A model generated the notes under the pieces. It had not been told where the DNA came from. It saw nothing but the letters and a program-made list of their open reading frames with translations, and made no database searches. Both the position numbers and the translations under genes were made by a program. Shown here one piece after another: positions 31,786 through 44,665 of a stretch of 64,000 nucleotides of DNA; the stretch's first letter is position 1, and each line of letters starts with the position of its first letter. This stretch comes from Phlebiopsis flavidoalba. Its lineage: Eukaryota; Basidiomycota; Agaricomycetes; Polyporales; Phanerochaetaceae. Where the stretch lies: assembly GCA_035772785.1 (NCBI GenBank), contig JAOCPU010000078.1:41797-105796 (forward strand), given 5' to 3'.

Positions 31786-34624
31786 CGCGACGCTCCACCT
31801 GCCTCCTTGCCCTCCGCCTTAGACCGACTTTCTTCGAGTTCCTTCGAATGATCCTAAATTCTCTCACGCGATTTTCCACACAGTGTCCACTAACCAAGCT
31901 ACACTTGCCTAACAGACCACGGAACAAAACATACCTATCGTTGCGCTCACGAACGATGTCATGCTACATCCTCATGTATGGATAGCACCTTCCGCGCGCG
32001 AACTGTAGGTGCGGATCTAGCGTATGTGCATTCTACCACCGTGCACCTGAAAACACCTCTACGTGCGAAAGTGTCATCTATGCAGTCCGTCAAGTGCGTG
32101 CTTCTCATGTGCCTGTCAGAGTTGGTCCTTCCGTCGTTGCGACTTCTGAGAAGGAAGACTCCTACACACACGCACCCGGAAGCACAGAACCACTCCTTCC
32201 AATCTTATGGTGCACTCTCCCTAATCTCCGTGATGGTACTGTCGATAGAGCACGTAAGTGGAGGTGTGGAACAAGTATTTCATCGGATACTACTTGCCTC
32301 GACAGCTAGTCCCGACGCTGTTGCTAGCTCCCCTGGGAGTGACTACTGCCGCACGCAGCAGTTTGTAGCATCGCTGCCTATCCGCTATCGTTGCTGCATA
32401 CTCCATTTCATTTGATCTTCAATCACATACACGTCCGCCCAGCGCACGTCCGCGAGCTCTGCCTGCCCTTTCCAGAAAGATAACCCAACCAAAAACAACA
32501 TGGTCCTTTGACATTTATGCGCGATCCCTGTGGTCGGTCCAATGTCGAATCAGTAAGTAATGCATAGAAAGATATGGTCTCGTCAATCACCTGAATTCTC
32601 ATCTACGAGTAACCTTCAGTTTCCTTTTGCGAATCAGCGACAAGCCATTGGGCAGTGTGGCGTAAAACTGTATAGAGCGCTTTCGTGCGATAATCAAGTG
32701 ATGGGTGCGCTGCGTTGATTCGTAGGGTCGCGGTGTCGAGCCTTCCCCCTCTCGACTGACTTTTGGATAGACATGGCCATAGAGGTTGCCCGCGAGTATC
32801 TCGATTGTGCGACCGGTCTGAGGTTGGTTGAGGACGGCCGATATTGGCGATTAGGAACATGCCACAGCCGGGCGCGCATGAGACCTGAGGAAAGCGCCAT
32901 TGGGCGCGTGGTGGTCGTTTTTTACACGATCAGGCCTTCCCTTCTCACGAGCTTCTCTCATCGCAAGCAACTTGACGAATGGCGTTGTGACTTGTGCGGC
33001 TGTTGGAGTCAGTTACACGGGCTTCGACCGCTGCCCTGCATCCGTAACATGTTGCTAGGAGATTGAGTTGATGAAAGCTGACGGCAGTAACTAGAAACAG
33101 CAAGAGGTACGGATCTGGTGTCCGAGGTGGCGCAGGAGTTTTTAGCACGTCAAAGAGTCCTCTTCATCGTATCCCTAGAAACCTCAGCACGGGGCGGGGG
33201 CGGGATGAAACTTCTCACTGTACAGCGCCGGTTGTAACTTTTGTCTTGAGTGGTGCTTGGGTCCATTTCGTTCGCACATGCTGAAAAACAAGCGGGCGAT
33301 GGTGATTGCGGGGTTTGGCCGAATCTATGCGGCAGGGAAAGTGGGCTTTCGTACGTGGTCGTTTTCTTAGTAGTGATGAGAGCTCCCCCCCCTCGTGTGA
33401 GGGACAAAACTCACTATACAGCCAAACGATTGTTCGCCGGCTATCTTTTGATAAAGAGGCCAGATCATGCTTCAACTGCATAGAGGTTTCGTACTCAGGA
33501 CCCTCGCGTTAGGCGTAGTGCGTGTAGAGTTCAAGGTCCAATCTGAGACTACAAGTTCTAGGGACGTCGAAGATTGAGATGTAGGTGGAATGGAATTCTG
33601 TGGTAGGGCTAGGCTGAAGATTGGAACAACGGTAGCTCAGTAGGATTGATGGATGGAAGTGAGTAGAAAGAGAGAGGAGCGAACCCGATTGAGCAAAGGC
33701 GCAGTACGCATCCAATTGATTGCCGACCGATTGATGCGCCACTGAGCCCACTGGGGCACAATCATACTTGAGGTGAGTACGCTGGTACGTGCGCTCCGCC
33801 GATGTCCCTTCGGACTTTCCCCAGATGGTGGCGGTGACTGCACATAACCCGCCTGCCTTGTAGGGCTTACATTAGCGCCAGAACCAAGTCCCATAGTTAA
33901 TGTTCATTCGTCTCCTCACAGGGCTCGGCGGCTACAAGGGGTGGGCCACATACCGGGACATGTACATTAGTACAGGGTACGCTAATTGTGATCTTTTCTG
34001 TTCTTGGCGGATGGATGCATGTAGATGTACTTCTACTAAGTTAAGGACGTTAAGGAGGATTATGATGTCCGTCCAATTGGTGGGCACCGTGCGTTCAAAC
34101 ATAGTCTGTATATCGTGGACGTTCTACGAGCTCGTACTTGCGCGCGTACGGTAAAGATTGCCAAAATGGAATTGCGCCCGCGCTCCGCTGCGAGAGGGTC
34201 ACAGTGTTGTAATCTGCGCCCATGAAGACCCTATACGTAAGTGACGTTAGTCGGTGAACGTGAAATAAAACCGGATCGTGGCGCGAGACGCAGCATGTAT
34301 AGGCGATCACAGGCCAGTAGAGCGCCGAGGAATCAATGATAAACAACTCCACGACGGAGTCGTTTCAAAAATGATTTTCATACGCGTACGACGTGGTCGG
34401 AATGAGCGTGTGGTGAAGCAGTACTCCATATTCTTCCTAGCACCGTTGCAGTTGCTGCGAAGACGAGTGGATAATTATCCAGCTGCACTACTAAATAACG
34501 ACAAAGAGTTAGCACTGTGTCACGGTAACAACCCAATACACCACTCACACACGTGCCGCTCCCACAGGTGCACCCGGCGAGTGTGTTCAGCAGCGGAGGG
34601 ACCGTAAGACTGGACCCAGATGCT
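31786..34624. other. Long stretch without a supported gene
   Basis: Frames are all below about 145 residues and none shows a family signature or a good intron chain. A half-palindrome GATTGATGCGCC at about 33,730-33,741 resembles the arm of the BTB promoter palindromes, but no BTB gene follows it. Confidence 0.4.
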
Positions 34625-35451
34625 TCAGAAGGACCTGGAGCTGGCGATACGACGCGAACACGGAGACAGTCCGAGAACGTCGAGTCGTCGCAGCGGATGG
34701 GATTCTTTGAAGTTCATTGACTTGAACAAACAGAGGAAGTAGCTGGGCATCGCGTGGACATCCAAGCTAACTTGCAGATGGTTCACCTGCATTCGGGGTG
34801 CCGCCATGGCACAGAACCAATCCACTTCAACAACCGTGATCGCGAACCCGAACTCGACAACACGGAAGACCCCGGCGGGTGCAATACATCTGGCATAGCG
34901 CCTGCAGATCGTCCCAATGCGTTCGTCCACCCAGTCGCGGATAGGAAATGCTGAGTACGTCAATATGTTGCTTCGTCGAAGACGGCATGCGCGACGGGGA
35001 TCGAACGATAACATCGCGGAGGTCTGCATCCGTCAAGGAAGGGAGTCGTTGGATGCAGGCATGTAACGCCGCAGACGATATCGTGTATCGTTTAACGCGA
35101 GGGTAAATGTCGTCGATTACAGGTGGCAGGATTTCCAATACGAGTTTTCTCACGGATCGAGCGACATGCTGTCGCAGAGCGAGAAATCTGACGAAATCGT
35201 GAATTGTTCCGTGTGCAGCGGGTACGGTACCTCGAACGGTAGGATTTCGCGTGTCTTCAATGCCAGGTTCAAACGAACCAATACACTTGACGTGCACGGA
35301 ACGATACAGAAGAGGATGGGGTGCTCCGGTACCAGTCCCGGCAGACGAGGGTGCAGGTAAGAAGATCTAGCCTACCCGTCGGCCCTTCGGCGAGGTATGA
35401 CAGGATGATCTCCAGAAGTTCAGGAATGAGTAACGGCGACGGAATGAGCAT
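34625..35451 (-). CDS. F-box/LRR-like protein, paralogue B
   Basis: The start at 35451 gives LLIPELLEIILSYLAEG then LLTCTLVCRDWYRSTP, an F-box-like helix pair (LPxLLxxILxxL ... LxxCxLVxxxW). One frame change leads to FVRFLALRQHVARSVRKLVL and LPSLTDADLRDVIVRSPS, which alternate like short leucine-rich repeats. Another change leads to FRVVEFGFAITVVEVDW and LQVSLDVHAMPSYFLCLF. The order and wording match paralogue A block by block (DLRDI, VMEYGFMISLADVD, LRVTWDLDATPAYFLPLF). F-box proteins recruit targets to SCF ubiquitin ligases; the target here is unknown. Confidence 0.65.
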
Positions 35452-36430
35452 GGTCTGTGTCGATCGTAAACGATGGTCGGCCTAAACACGTCTTTTGTAA
35501 CGACCAACCGGACCGAGACAGCCCCCTTAAGTGAACCGAAATAGCGTCGGAGCTGGAAATAGATGGAATATGACAGACTGTTCACATTACGTACACATCG
35601 TGTCTGTGATTTCCTGGGAGGTGCAATCCCACTTCATCGTGAACTCGCCACTGTTCACGAGGAACCGACCGTGGAATAGCGTATGATCGGTTGAACTCGA
35701 TTTTCCATGTCGCCGCGAACTTACCGTTTATGACAAGGCACCGATCGTGAAACGACGTGAGTAGCGTTCGTCTCACGATTATCCTATGCATTTGAGGCCA
35801 TACATCTGTACCGGTGCAGGGGGACACAATGTAGCATCGTGTCCATCGTAGGATTCTAACAAACACTTCACATTACGTAATGCGCGTCATCTGTGAACTC
35901 GAGTAACATGTCGCAGTGGACTCACCGCGCCTCATCGGTCGTGAGGCACCGATCGTGAACAGTTGACCGTGGCGGTGCACTAACACTTCGCATACGTGAC
36001 TGGTCATCCCCGGATTGCTTCAGGCATACGTGACAGCTCGTGTCATTGTAGCTGCTACTGTAATCCATCGCGGTCACTTCATGTCCAATCTCATCGCCAC
36101 ACGAAGCCGGTCTGATGCACATCGTATCCGAATACAACGCATATCGCGACGGTACCTATTCCTACTGTAGTGATCTATTACACGCCTATTACGACCGTGC
36201 ACGTTCCACTGTTGGATGGAAGGTTTTCCTACGCATCAATGAAAGGAATGACGGAATAGGAATTGTACCCTCTGTCCCAAGATACGCGCAAAGCCATATA
36301 TTGCATGACGGATACTTACGCGCGATCCGACTTATCCCATCATGTGCCCCGGGTGATGCTACCCTTCAGCGGTGCGAATGTTGATCTCGGTCCGTAGTTT
36401 CGGATTGTAACAACAACAGTCAAAGCGCGC
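35452..36430. repeat. Degenerate repeat between the F-box paralogues
   Basis: A unit of about 290 bases recurs loosely: TTCACATTACGTA at 35,580 and 35,868, and GGCACCGATCGTGAA at 35,738 and 35,945. Between these the match is poor. It may be duplicated flanking DNA from the event that made the two F-box genes. No gene seen. Confidence 0.4.
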
Positions 36431-36630
36431 AAATTATGCATCGACTGGTCGTAGATGGTGGAGAGAAACAGGTTGAGTGCGGCCCATACTGGGACGTTTA
36501 TGGGTGCCGGAGTAAGGCGAAAGTTGCGACAGAGAAGTGATGCAGAACTCCAGTTCCGTCAAGGTTGTACACGACGCGAGGGTCAGAGGGTAGTTATCTG
36601 GGCGCACTGTACGTGACATGTAAGCAAGGG

Positions 36631-37528
36631 TCACTGCACGTTGTACACACACAACTTACATATATGTCGCTCGGAGGGATGTCCTGAGGAGTGATCACAT
36701 CGCAACGTATGCAACATAGGTCCTAAATATTCGAGAATGACTTGCAGCCGGCGGATAGCGACGTGGGGGTCAAGCCGGTGATCTCGAGACGTTTGTACCG
36801 GGTAACTCTGCAGGTAGACGAACGAATGGAACAAGGGCAGGAAATAAGCCGGCGTCGCATCGAGGTCCCATGTTACGCGGAGACGGTCAGCTCGCGGCTC
36901 CGTTGTATCACTCGCTCGGTCGACGTCTGCCAGCGAAATCATAAAGCCGTATTCCATAACACGTAGGTCACGGATGCGCGTGTACAGGCCTGTCAGGTCT
37001 TGCAACTGACTCCAACCCACGCGGCTCCTCAGCCGGGCATACGATATGATGAGGGAGTCGATGCTTCGGGGCAGAGACGTAATGGCGGATGACGGCGACG
37101 ACGCGACAATGTCCCGGAGATCCAACTCGGTCAGCGAGGGAAATACTTCGATACATTTGAAGAGTTCGGTAGTAGACACCGTATAATGGTCGAATAGAGG
37201 TGCTTGGTCGGATCCGGAGGGTGGCACGATTTGTAGCGTGAGGCGTCGTACGCTACGGGATAAATGTAGGCGGTGACCGAAGAAGTCCGTAACATCGGTG
37301 ATATAGCCCGTGCGCGACTCGCCCGACCGATGCGTCTTCGTCGTCCGCGACTCCCCCGAGACACTTGAGGTGTAATGTGCGGAAGAGAATGGGATGGGTG
37401 ACGCGATACCACTCCCGCGACACGAGGCTGCACATGTGCAAGCTGTTCCTTGTGGACGTGTCGATCGTCAATTCCGACAGGACGAGATGTAGTAATTCCG
37501 GTAGCCGTAAAGGGGATGGCGTCGACAT
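36631..37528 (-). CDS. F-box/LRR-like protein, paralogue A
   Basis: The start at 37528 gives LRLPELLHLVLSELTI and HMCSLVSREWYRVTHPILF, the F-box-like helices. A frame change near 37,330 leads to DVTDFFGHRLHLSRSVRRLT. A long open frame from 37,227 then gives FPSLTELDLRDIVASSPSS, IDSLIISYARLRSRVGW, VMEYGFMISLADVD and LRVTWDLDATPAYFLPLF, ending in VILEYLGPMLHTLRCD. The C-terminal end may continue through an intron to about 36,434. It is the tandem partner of the gene at 34,625-35,451, same strand, about 1.2 kb away. Confidence 0.7.
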
Positions 37529-37955
37529 AACGTGGTCAAATGCAGAAGTAGATACCTTAGTGCGTACCGCTGTTTGTAACCGTATATATACATCCCAGGC
37601 TGTATCACGTGCGAACGCTAGTATCTGGCTGGTCGAACCTGTCTTGATACAAATATATGGTTATTACGAGTTGTCGCTGAAGGGATGTGAACGCGTACAT
37701 GTCTGACACCTAACGCTCGGCGATACGTGTGACCCGATCGAAATGGTACACAACGGCGGCAACGCCCGAGCCAAGCAATACACGGCGGACATGGAAGTGA
37801 ACTGCGACGAGATCATTCACGCGAAGATGACCAGACGGTATCGGACGCGCCTCGTCGTGACGTCCGTCTGAAACGGTGTCGGACGGCATGCACAGTTCGA
37901 AGACACAGTCTAATTCAGCGAACTACACGAAGTGAATGAGCAAACCGTCATACAG

Positions 37956-38601
37956 TCACACACGGCGGACCTGAGCGAGCAGCACGTCTTCACATAACGG
38001 TTGCCATTTGACGAACGAAATGTATGATGTATCCGTCAATGACTCGCCTCCGGTGTTCTGTACGCGTGACACGAGTCGTGAGGAGGCCTCAAGATCAGCC
38101 CGGAACGTGGGCGCGATGATCAGCACTGGATGTGGACGGGGTGTGCCGTCGCGGTTGACGAAGGCAATCACGTTGACGCGACCTTCTACGACAAACCTGG
38201 TAGGCGAGTCGCCGTTCACCAGGATCCTGCGATACGATACTGTCCTTCTCCCCATCGAAGGTCATGAGGCGGACGCTGGATCGGCCACACAACTGTAGAC
38301 GCGATAGAGTCATGAGATGCCACGAACACTCGCCCGCGTGAGGCCGCCTGGAATGGACACAAATGAACACGGGGACGATGAACATGATGGACGTGACATC
38401 AACAAGCATACCTGTAACGGCGACTGCGTAGTACCGGTGTTCAGCCCCACTCGAGCCGGTACGCGTGAGGGTCGAATACATAGGCATACCCATTGAGCGA
38501 TGTTGGGGTGTCGCGATTAACAAGTGTGTTATATATAGCTTTAGACGCTGACCATCGAGCGCCCATGTACGAATATAGTTGACTGTATGCGAACAATTCA
38601 T
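37956..38601 (-). CDS. Unrecognised multi-exon gene
   Basis: Minus-strand frames join across a probable intron beginning GTATGC near 38,413 and ending TTCCAG near 38,350. The downstream exon reads SWHLMTLSRLQLCGRSSVRL and, after a frame change, RRILVNGDSPTRFVVEGRVN and VLIIAPTFRADLEASSRLVS. A TATATATA stretch at about 38,530 could be its TATA box. No domain was recognised. Confidence 0.35.
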
Positions 38602-39264
38602 TTAGTTACTTGACCAGTTAGTTATACTACTTGAATACAGAGTGAAGACGGGTAACCGATACAAGTCGAAAGAACAAGCCCCACGTTAAGTTAGGCGATG
38701 TACGAATAATGTTGAAAACTCCACATGGACCCATATCACCCTCGGCAATGTCACCGGCGGGAAGAGGGGATACGCATGCCTTATCTTGGTCTGCAACCAA
38801 GCAGTCAAATGTCCCATCAAACACTTGTACCTGTACAACTGTTAGAGCATGGATGCAACACACGCTATGCACTCACCACGTCTTCACCGACTTTCTCGTC
38901 AATCCGCCCACCGTCGGAATAATGACGACCGAAACGAAATACAACCGGACAGACGGCTGTCAACGCATTGAGTACTACCCGTAGGGTCAAACGCAATTAC
39001 TCACGATCAACGCCGGAGATTACTGCCGGCTTCAGCTCCTTGATGAGTTTTGCGTGATATCGCGTAGATCATGTGCAGTTACTGGCAACAATGAAAGGCT
39101 GGAGAATGCAATCGGGGATTTTTGCAGAGTCGACGAAATCCGCCGTCACGACGCGTCCGACCAGCGATACCACGACAGGCACGTTTCCCGAGCACCAGGC
39201 TCGATACCCTGGCACGGCGAGCGACGGGTGGCGTCTCAGGGTGTTGGGGGGTGAACCACCGTAT

Positions 39265-39652
39265 TCAGGAACTGGTGTTTAACGCAACGGTAGCCGCGTT
39301 ACCCCAGGTGCACGACCGAGGAATGAGCGACAGTGGAAATTGCATGCTCCTGGGTTTCTGCTGCTCCAGGGCCATGTAATGAGAGACATTCGCTAATTCT
39401 TCATCTTCTAGATCGTGCGGAAAAGAAGAAAACGGGCCTGCGATGTGCAGCCAATTAGTGACATAACAGAAATATACTATCCAGGGAACGCACCTGCCCT
39501 CGCGTCGTGTTCGCACCCTGTACTCCACCTCTGCGTCTTCCTGTAGGAGGACACGTCGAATCACCGACGCTGTCGAACGCGATGTGGGTTCTCTGCAGAA
39601 GGCGAGCTGTGAAATCAATGTACCGCATGAGGGATGGATGGTATGAGGACAA
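39265..39652 (-). CDS. Unrecognised two-exon coding segment
   Basis: An exon with EVEYRVRTRREG is followed by an intron (donor GTGCGT near 39,493, acceptor ATCGCAG near 39,437) and then an exon reading GPFSSFPHDLEDEELANVSH and ALEQQKPRSMQFPLSLIPRS with a stop at 39,265. Splice signals are good, the function is unknown. Confidence 0.4.
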
Positions 39653-40984
39653 ACGGCGCAGACCTTTTATACCTGTGATACATGTTACCCGTTAACAAAC
39701 ATGATCAGTAACGCCCTTAGCCAAATTGGGTCCGGAGCGTAGTGTGCGTTGTATCGTGGTAGGAAAACGCGTCATCTCCTGGATGGGCGAAAGCCACGGA
39801 ACGGATCTGAGCGTAGTGGAATGCCCATACGGAGCGTGAAGGGCAGCGATCCTGTGTGACAAACGTACGCCGCCAAGTTAGCTCGGCCAGGACACGGTCG
39901 TCCACATCCCCATCCTAGTGTGAAATCATGTTCATACGGGTCGCAAGGAATACGGGTAAAGGAACGACACCGTATTGTGCTACATCGCCACCTCCTGTCA
40001 CAGAGACATGAAAGGTGTTGTAAAGTGGTCGATCAGTCGTCCCCAGGAACAGACTGTTGTGAATGTGCGGGAAGTGGCCGGGTGACATGAGAAAAGGAAC
40101 GACCGATAGTACGTGCGACACCCCCCGACAACATGCGCGAAGCGAAACGAGATGTCGCGTCCGAACTAGTCGCATGACGTCAGGCTCTGACTGCGGAAAC
40201 AATTACCGATTTTTCCCGGATATTTTTCTTGCGACAACCCGGTTATCATATGATGCGTGTAATTGCAAGCGTGTAAACCGGCGTTCGATGGTGCATAACC
40301 GGACGAGATTCAAAAAATCTCAGGTTTGCGCGAGTGCCTGGGAGCAGCACAGTATTCCGTATGCTGCAGCATGGACAGGACACCCTGTACAATACCCTTT
40401 TAGGTACAGCTGCCAGGAGAATTTATTTACCTGTTCCCGACGGCTGGGTAGAATTGTCGCGACCTGCCATGCTCGACTGCAGCGACTGGCGATACAAAAA
40501 ATGCAACATACACCAACCGTATCTTCGCACGAAAGGTGACATCGACGACCTACGCTTACCCTACTTTGGGCTGCGGAATATTTGTATCTACAACTTGTTT
40601 CGCGCTCGACAGCGTAGTACATCCACCCTCGCACATACGACACCAGTACATCGTCCCAGGCGGCGACACGGTGTACCCCATACACGCCCCTCTTTCGGCT
40701 GGACGTACAAGGCACACTGGACGACAGTCGGGGGGGTGAAAGTTCGCGAGCTGGTTATGCGATATCGGTTCATGGCAAACATAGATAGTGCCATCAATCG
40801 ATACTTGCGGCGACAGCCATCGCTGTTTCGTCATCTGACACGATGCATTTCCGCAACGTAAATGGCTGGGACTATTGATGCGAAATTAGTATGGACATGC
40901 AACATGTATCCATCGGAGGGAAATGGTCCTACACCATCAGGCGAATGACCCTACGTGCCACGAAACAATTGCGCACCGTCCCTG

Positions 40985-41392
40985 CTAACCGCAAGACTCT
41001 GAACACGATGTAAACAATATCACCCCTGCGCCCATCTCTGTACCCTCCAGCGTGCGCAGAGTACCGTCTTCGGTCAACTCGTCTACAGCAAACGGATGTA
41101 AGTCGGAGGATACTATACGAGTAGTGCCCCCAACTCCACTGTTCCCCACGAACGTGATGAACTGATCCGGGGAGCCACAGCGTTCCCGTACGATCTGCCC
41201 GTGCTTCGCCAATCGACGGAGCCCGTCCCGGTCTTGAGTCCGCACCGGCTCTGCGCATAAACGCGGTAATCCAACTTGCTCACCACGACGGGGTGGCGTA
41301 TCCTGGTTCGTGTCAGGCGACAGACGACCAGGTACGATGCGGGGAGGCCGTTCGTGCATAGGATATCCCGTAGGAGCTGGTACCCCATTCAA
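40985..41392 (-). CDS. Unrecognised coding segment
   Basis: A 135-residue minus-strand frame contains QFITFVGNSGVGGTTRIVSS and RTLEGTEMGAGVILFT. The reading looks protein-like but no family is recognised and the ends are open to question. The minus strand around 39,900-40,900 has further short frames of the same kind. Confidence 0.3.
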   Translation of the reverse strand: MNGVPAPTGYPMHERPPRIVPGRLSPDTNQDTPPRRGEQVGLPRLCAEPVRTQDRDGLRRLAKHGQIVRERCGSPDQFITFVGNSGVGGTTRIVSSDLHPFAVDELTEDGTLRTLEGTEMGAGVILFTSCSESCG

Positions 41393-42196
41393 TCTGTCTT
41401 GGTATCGCGGAGACCGGAAATGTCTGCCTCGAGTTCACCGGCAAGCCCATTACGACACTCAGTCGATGTGGAGAGCAAGCAGAATATCGGTACTCTCGGA
41501 TACCATGCAGTCAACTGCGGCGCACACGGTGAGCACACCCGCATACAAAGAGGAGGATTTCGTACCTCACTATGCATGGTTACTATCCTCCTCAACAATT
41601 GAGGGGGGTCATCATGACGAGGTGCGTCGTCTACATCGCACACGTTGCTAATATTAGCAACCATCGTACACAGCGATGAGGTACAATCTCACCTGTATAC
41701 AGCGTCGGGGGATAAGGGGAAGCGGTGGGTTGGAAGCGACTAAGGTGCAGGAAGGATGTAGTGATTGTATATGAGGTCTGCCTTGGGGCACTGGGGCATG
41801 TGACTCAGACATGAAAGCGTAGCGGGGAGTCGTATGTGATGCAAATAACGACGGTATTCGGTAGCACAATCGTCACGCATGCAACGGAAAAACGCAGTAC
41901 GTCGCCACGCGACCTTGGGAAGCGAAAAATTATATCACATTGACGGCAACAAACGGGTGACAGACAATAGTCGCATACGAATCGTCCAGAAATGATGGCA
42001 ATGGAGGCGTCGCTGGATGTGAAAGTGCACCTGGAGAATGTCGTTCCTGTTCAGAGACGACATCGCAATGGGCTTGACTCCTTCACTCGTACGATCCAAC
42101 GCCGTGATGGCGAGGGAGCGCGCTATAACGAACGAGTGACATGAGAGGTCATATCACGGCACGGAGTATTACTCGACTCACTTTTCGTTAATTTGC

Positions 42197-42837
42197 TCAC
42201 GCGGGATCCGGACCATTGCAGGCGGCTGCGAAGGTGAATATGGTGGGCATGAGATATCTGAATGCGCCGTCAGCGTAACCTTCCATCCCTGTCGCTTTAC
42301 ACGCACTGTCATCATTGTGTGTGGAGTGTCCCAGCCGCCTTAGCATGCCACGCGGCCGCCTCGCGACAATCGGTACCACGTGCGCACGTGTCTCCGTCAA
42401 GTTTTACTGAGGAAGTCGTCGAAGACAGCCACGATCGGCCAGGCAAGGCGTTGTGCGAGAGAATACTCGGAAATGACCGTACGTTACCACCGAACGACCG
42501 CATAAGGCGGCCGCGACGTCAATCTTCGGTACGAAAAGGTCGGAAATACACATCGTAGAGCGTCGCCATAACGGACGCTCCTGCTATTTTCTTTGTTACG
42601 ACGCCTTGAGTGGTATTCCTGTTCTGGAGCTTTCCCCCGACCCGGGGCTCGCTCGAATGGTTCAACGTTGTCAAGCATAGATCCACTTCTCCGTCGTACT
42701 TTCGATCGTTCCTGCGGACGAACGGGGATGGACTGGTTCATCTTTCCAGACGGCTCGCCGGAGAAGGCAACGCTGTCAGTTGGAATGGATCGATTGAACG
42801 TCAGGGTGCAGAGTGGTCGCCATGACGCCCATGTTCG
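42197..42837 (-). CDS. Unrecognised coding segment behind a TATA box
   Basis: The minus strand reads CTTATATACGAAC at about 42,831-42,843. Downstream frames give SVAFSGEPSGKMNQSIPVRP, SGSMLDNVEPFERAPGRGK and, beyond a frame change or intron, EGYADGAFRYLMPTIFTFAA. No domain was recognised. Confidence 0.3.
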
Positions 42838-43573
42838 TATATAAGTCGGAGAGGACTGGTCCGGTTCATAGGGGATAGGGATGGGCGTGGAGCGCAATCT
42901 GGCGCTTCATGCGCACCGTCAGGTATTCGACGCACGCTCAACAATAACAGCTGGCACACCGCGCACTACGCGAAAGACGCCTAGGAAGGCTCACTGACCC
43001 TAATCCGCTCGACACCTTGGGGGTGACGGCATGCCACTGCAACTCCTCATCCTCGGCCCACCGTTCTGACAATCGGATCGCCCGGCCCACACGAGTTCGC
43101 ACACGGTCCACATCCCAGCATTAGTACGCGGCGAATGATGACGACGCGGACATCGTGTGAAAAAGAGGACAAGACAAATGTGGCCCCTATCGGTTTACGG
43201 GATGGGGAGACGAGAGCAAGGGCACTAGCGCGTAGACGCCAGAAATTCGAGTACTGAGCCCCGACGGTCACGCTGACGTCAAATAAACACGTGCGTGTGA
43301 CACGACGTCATATTGCACTAGTCTAAGTCCTACAAATCAGCGGTCGACGAAATAGAGAGCTGTCTTGCAGAATACAGTCTGGTAATTCTACGCATCGACA
43401 GCCGTACATGCCACCTGTGCCTACAAATCATTCTGCGACGGACGGTGAAATGTACCATAACGACGTCCCAGAGCCGTCTTCGAGTGCACGTGGGCTAATC
43501 GGTGACACATCGCTCACCTCACCGCTCGGGATCGAATTGAGGGTAAAAAAACCTCGCTGAAAGGGAGGCGAAA
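42838..43573. other. Stretch without a supported gene
   Basis: Short frames only; a 74-residue minus-strand frame at 43,047-43,271 has no signature. Confidence 0.35.
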
Positions 43574-44573
43574 CTAGTGGTGACGCGCATTAGTAACTTC
43601 CTCATCATGTGACAGAAACGACCATACCGCTTGCCGGTCAGTCACACGAAAGTCTTCGTCTTGGCGGGAATGGAATATCATGAACTCGTAATCAGGTTCT
43701 AAAAGCATTGGCTAAGTCAAGGTCATATAATATAGCGTACTCTTACCTTCTCCGGGTGCCCAACTCGCATTCTCTCGGAGCTGTTTGAGACGCGCCTGCG
43801 TGTCGATGTGACGAATACCGTTGACGTATACGATGATATTCTGCAGCGGGTCGGGTCTGTCTTTTTTAATACCGTCGAAGAATCTTCCCCACGTATACCG
43901 CCCCACTACGGTAAACACCATCGGTTTCGTCGTCTTCATCGCACAATTCGTTCTCTCTCCGGTTCCGAGCATTTGGTCTTCGTACAAAGAGTACCATCGA
44001 CGACCGGATTGAGTCCGGGGCCCCCACGTCAAACGGCTAGTAGGACATACGATGGGGGAGTGGATCTCGCCCTTGATCGTGTGCCTATTTTGCATGAACA
44101 TACGCAGTATGGCGTAGTCCTCCGTCGTAAATTGCGAAGGGGGCGGATACAAAATGGTGTCCTGCAGTCATGTTGATTCAAACAGGACAAACATATTAAA
44201 AACACCGGCTCACCTGGACAGTTGTTGCGCCCTCGTCCACACCGAGGGTAGCACCCGATGTCGATGTCACCCAATCTACGATTGCACTCCTTCTCCGTAG
44301 TGGATACATCCCGACCCGTTCCGCCGTCATCAACAGAAACGCTTCGAGTGGTAACTGATACGAGCGAGGGCATAGAACTTGGTGGTTGACTCGAGAAGTC
44401 CGACGTTTGTGGTCCGGATAGACTAGACGAAAGACTACCACCAGGCCGTCGGGATACGATCCACCGAGGCCGCTACACAAAAAAAAAAAAACGGACGGGA
44501 AGACGATTCTCGGTTGATCGGAGACAAGCACCAATGGTCGGGGCACGGAGTTGCTACTCTGCGGGGAGTCCAT
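43574..44573 (-). CDS. Unrecognised protein, four-exon gene
   Basis: The start at 44573 lies about 65 bases after a TATA box. A Ser/Thr-rich N-terminal part ends in CYPRCGRGRNNCPG at a GTGAGC donor (near 44,215). After an acceptor near 44,165 comes the main exon with TEDYAILRMFMQNRHTIKG, MVFTVVGRYTWGRFFDGIKK and NIIVYVNGIRHIDTQARLKQ, ending GEGK at a GTAAGA donor (43,746). The last exon reads PDYEFMIFHSRQDEDFRVTD and AVWSFLSHDEEVTNARHH with stop at 43574. The exon chain is convincing. I do not know the family; the mix of charged helices and short beta strands suggests a soluble protein. Confidence 0.55.
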
Positions 44574-44633
44574 ATCGTGCCGTTGTCCAGAATGTAGCAG
44601 GTGGATGACCAGGGCATACCACCCAGGAATGGC

Positions 44634-44645
44634 TCGTATATATAG
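44634..44645 (-). promoter_or_regulatory. TATA box of the gene ending at 43,574
   Basis: The minus strand reads CTATATATACGAGC, about 65 bases ahead of the ATG at 44573. Confidence 0.5.
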
Positions 44646-44665
44646 TGAATTAGAAGCGGCATCAT

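Noticed and set aside
33700..33745. Another BTB-type promoter palindrome
   Set aside because: The two half-sites are unequal and seven bases apart, and no BTB gene follows on either strand.
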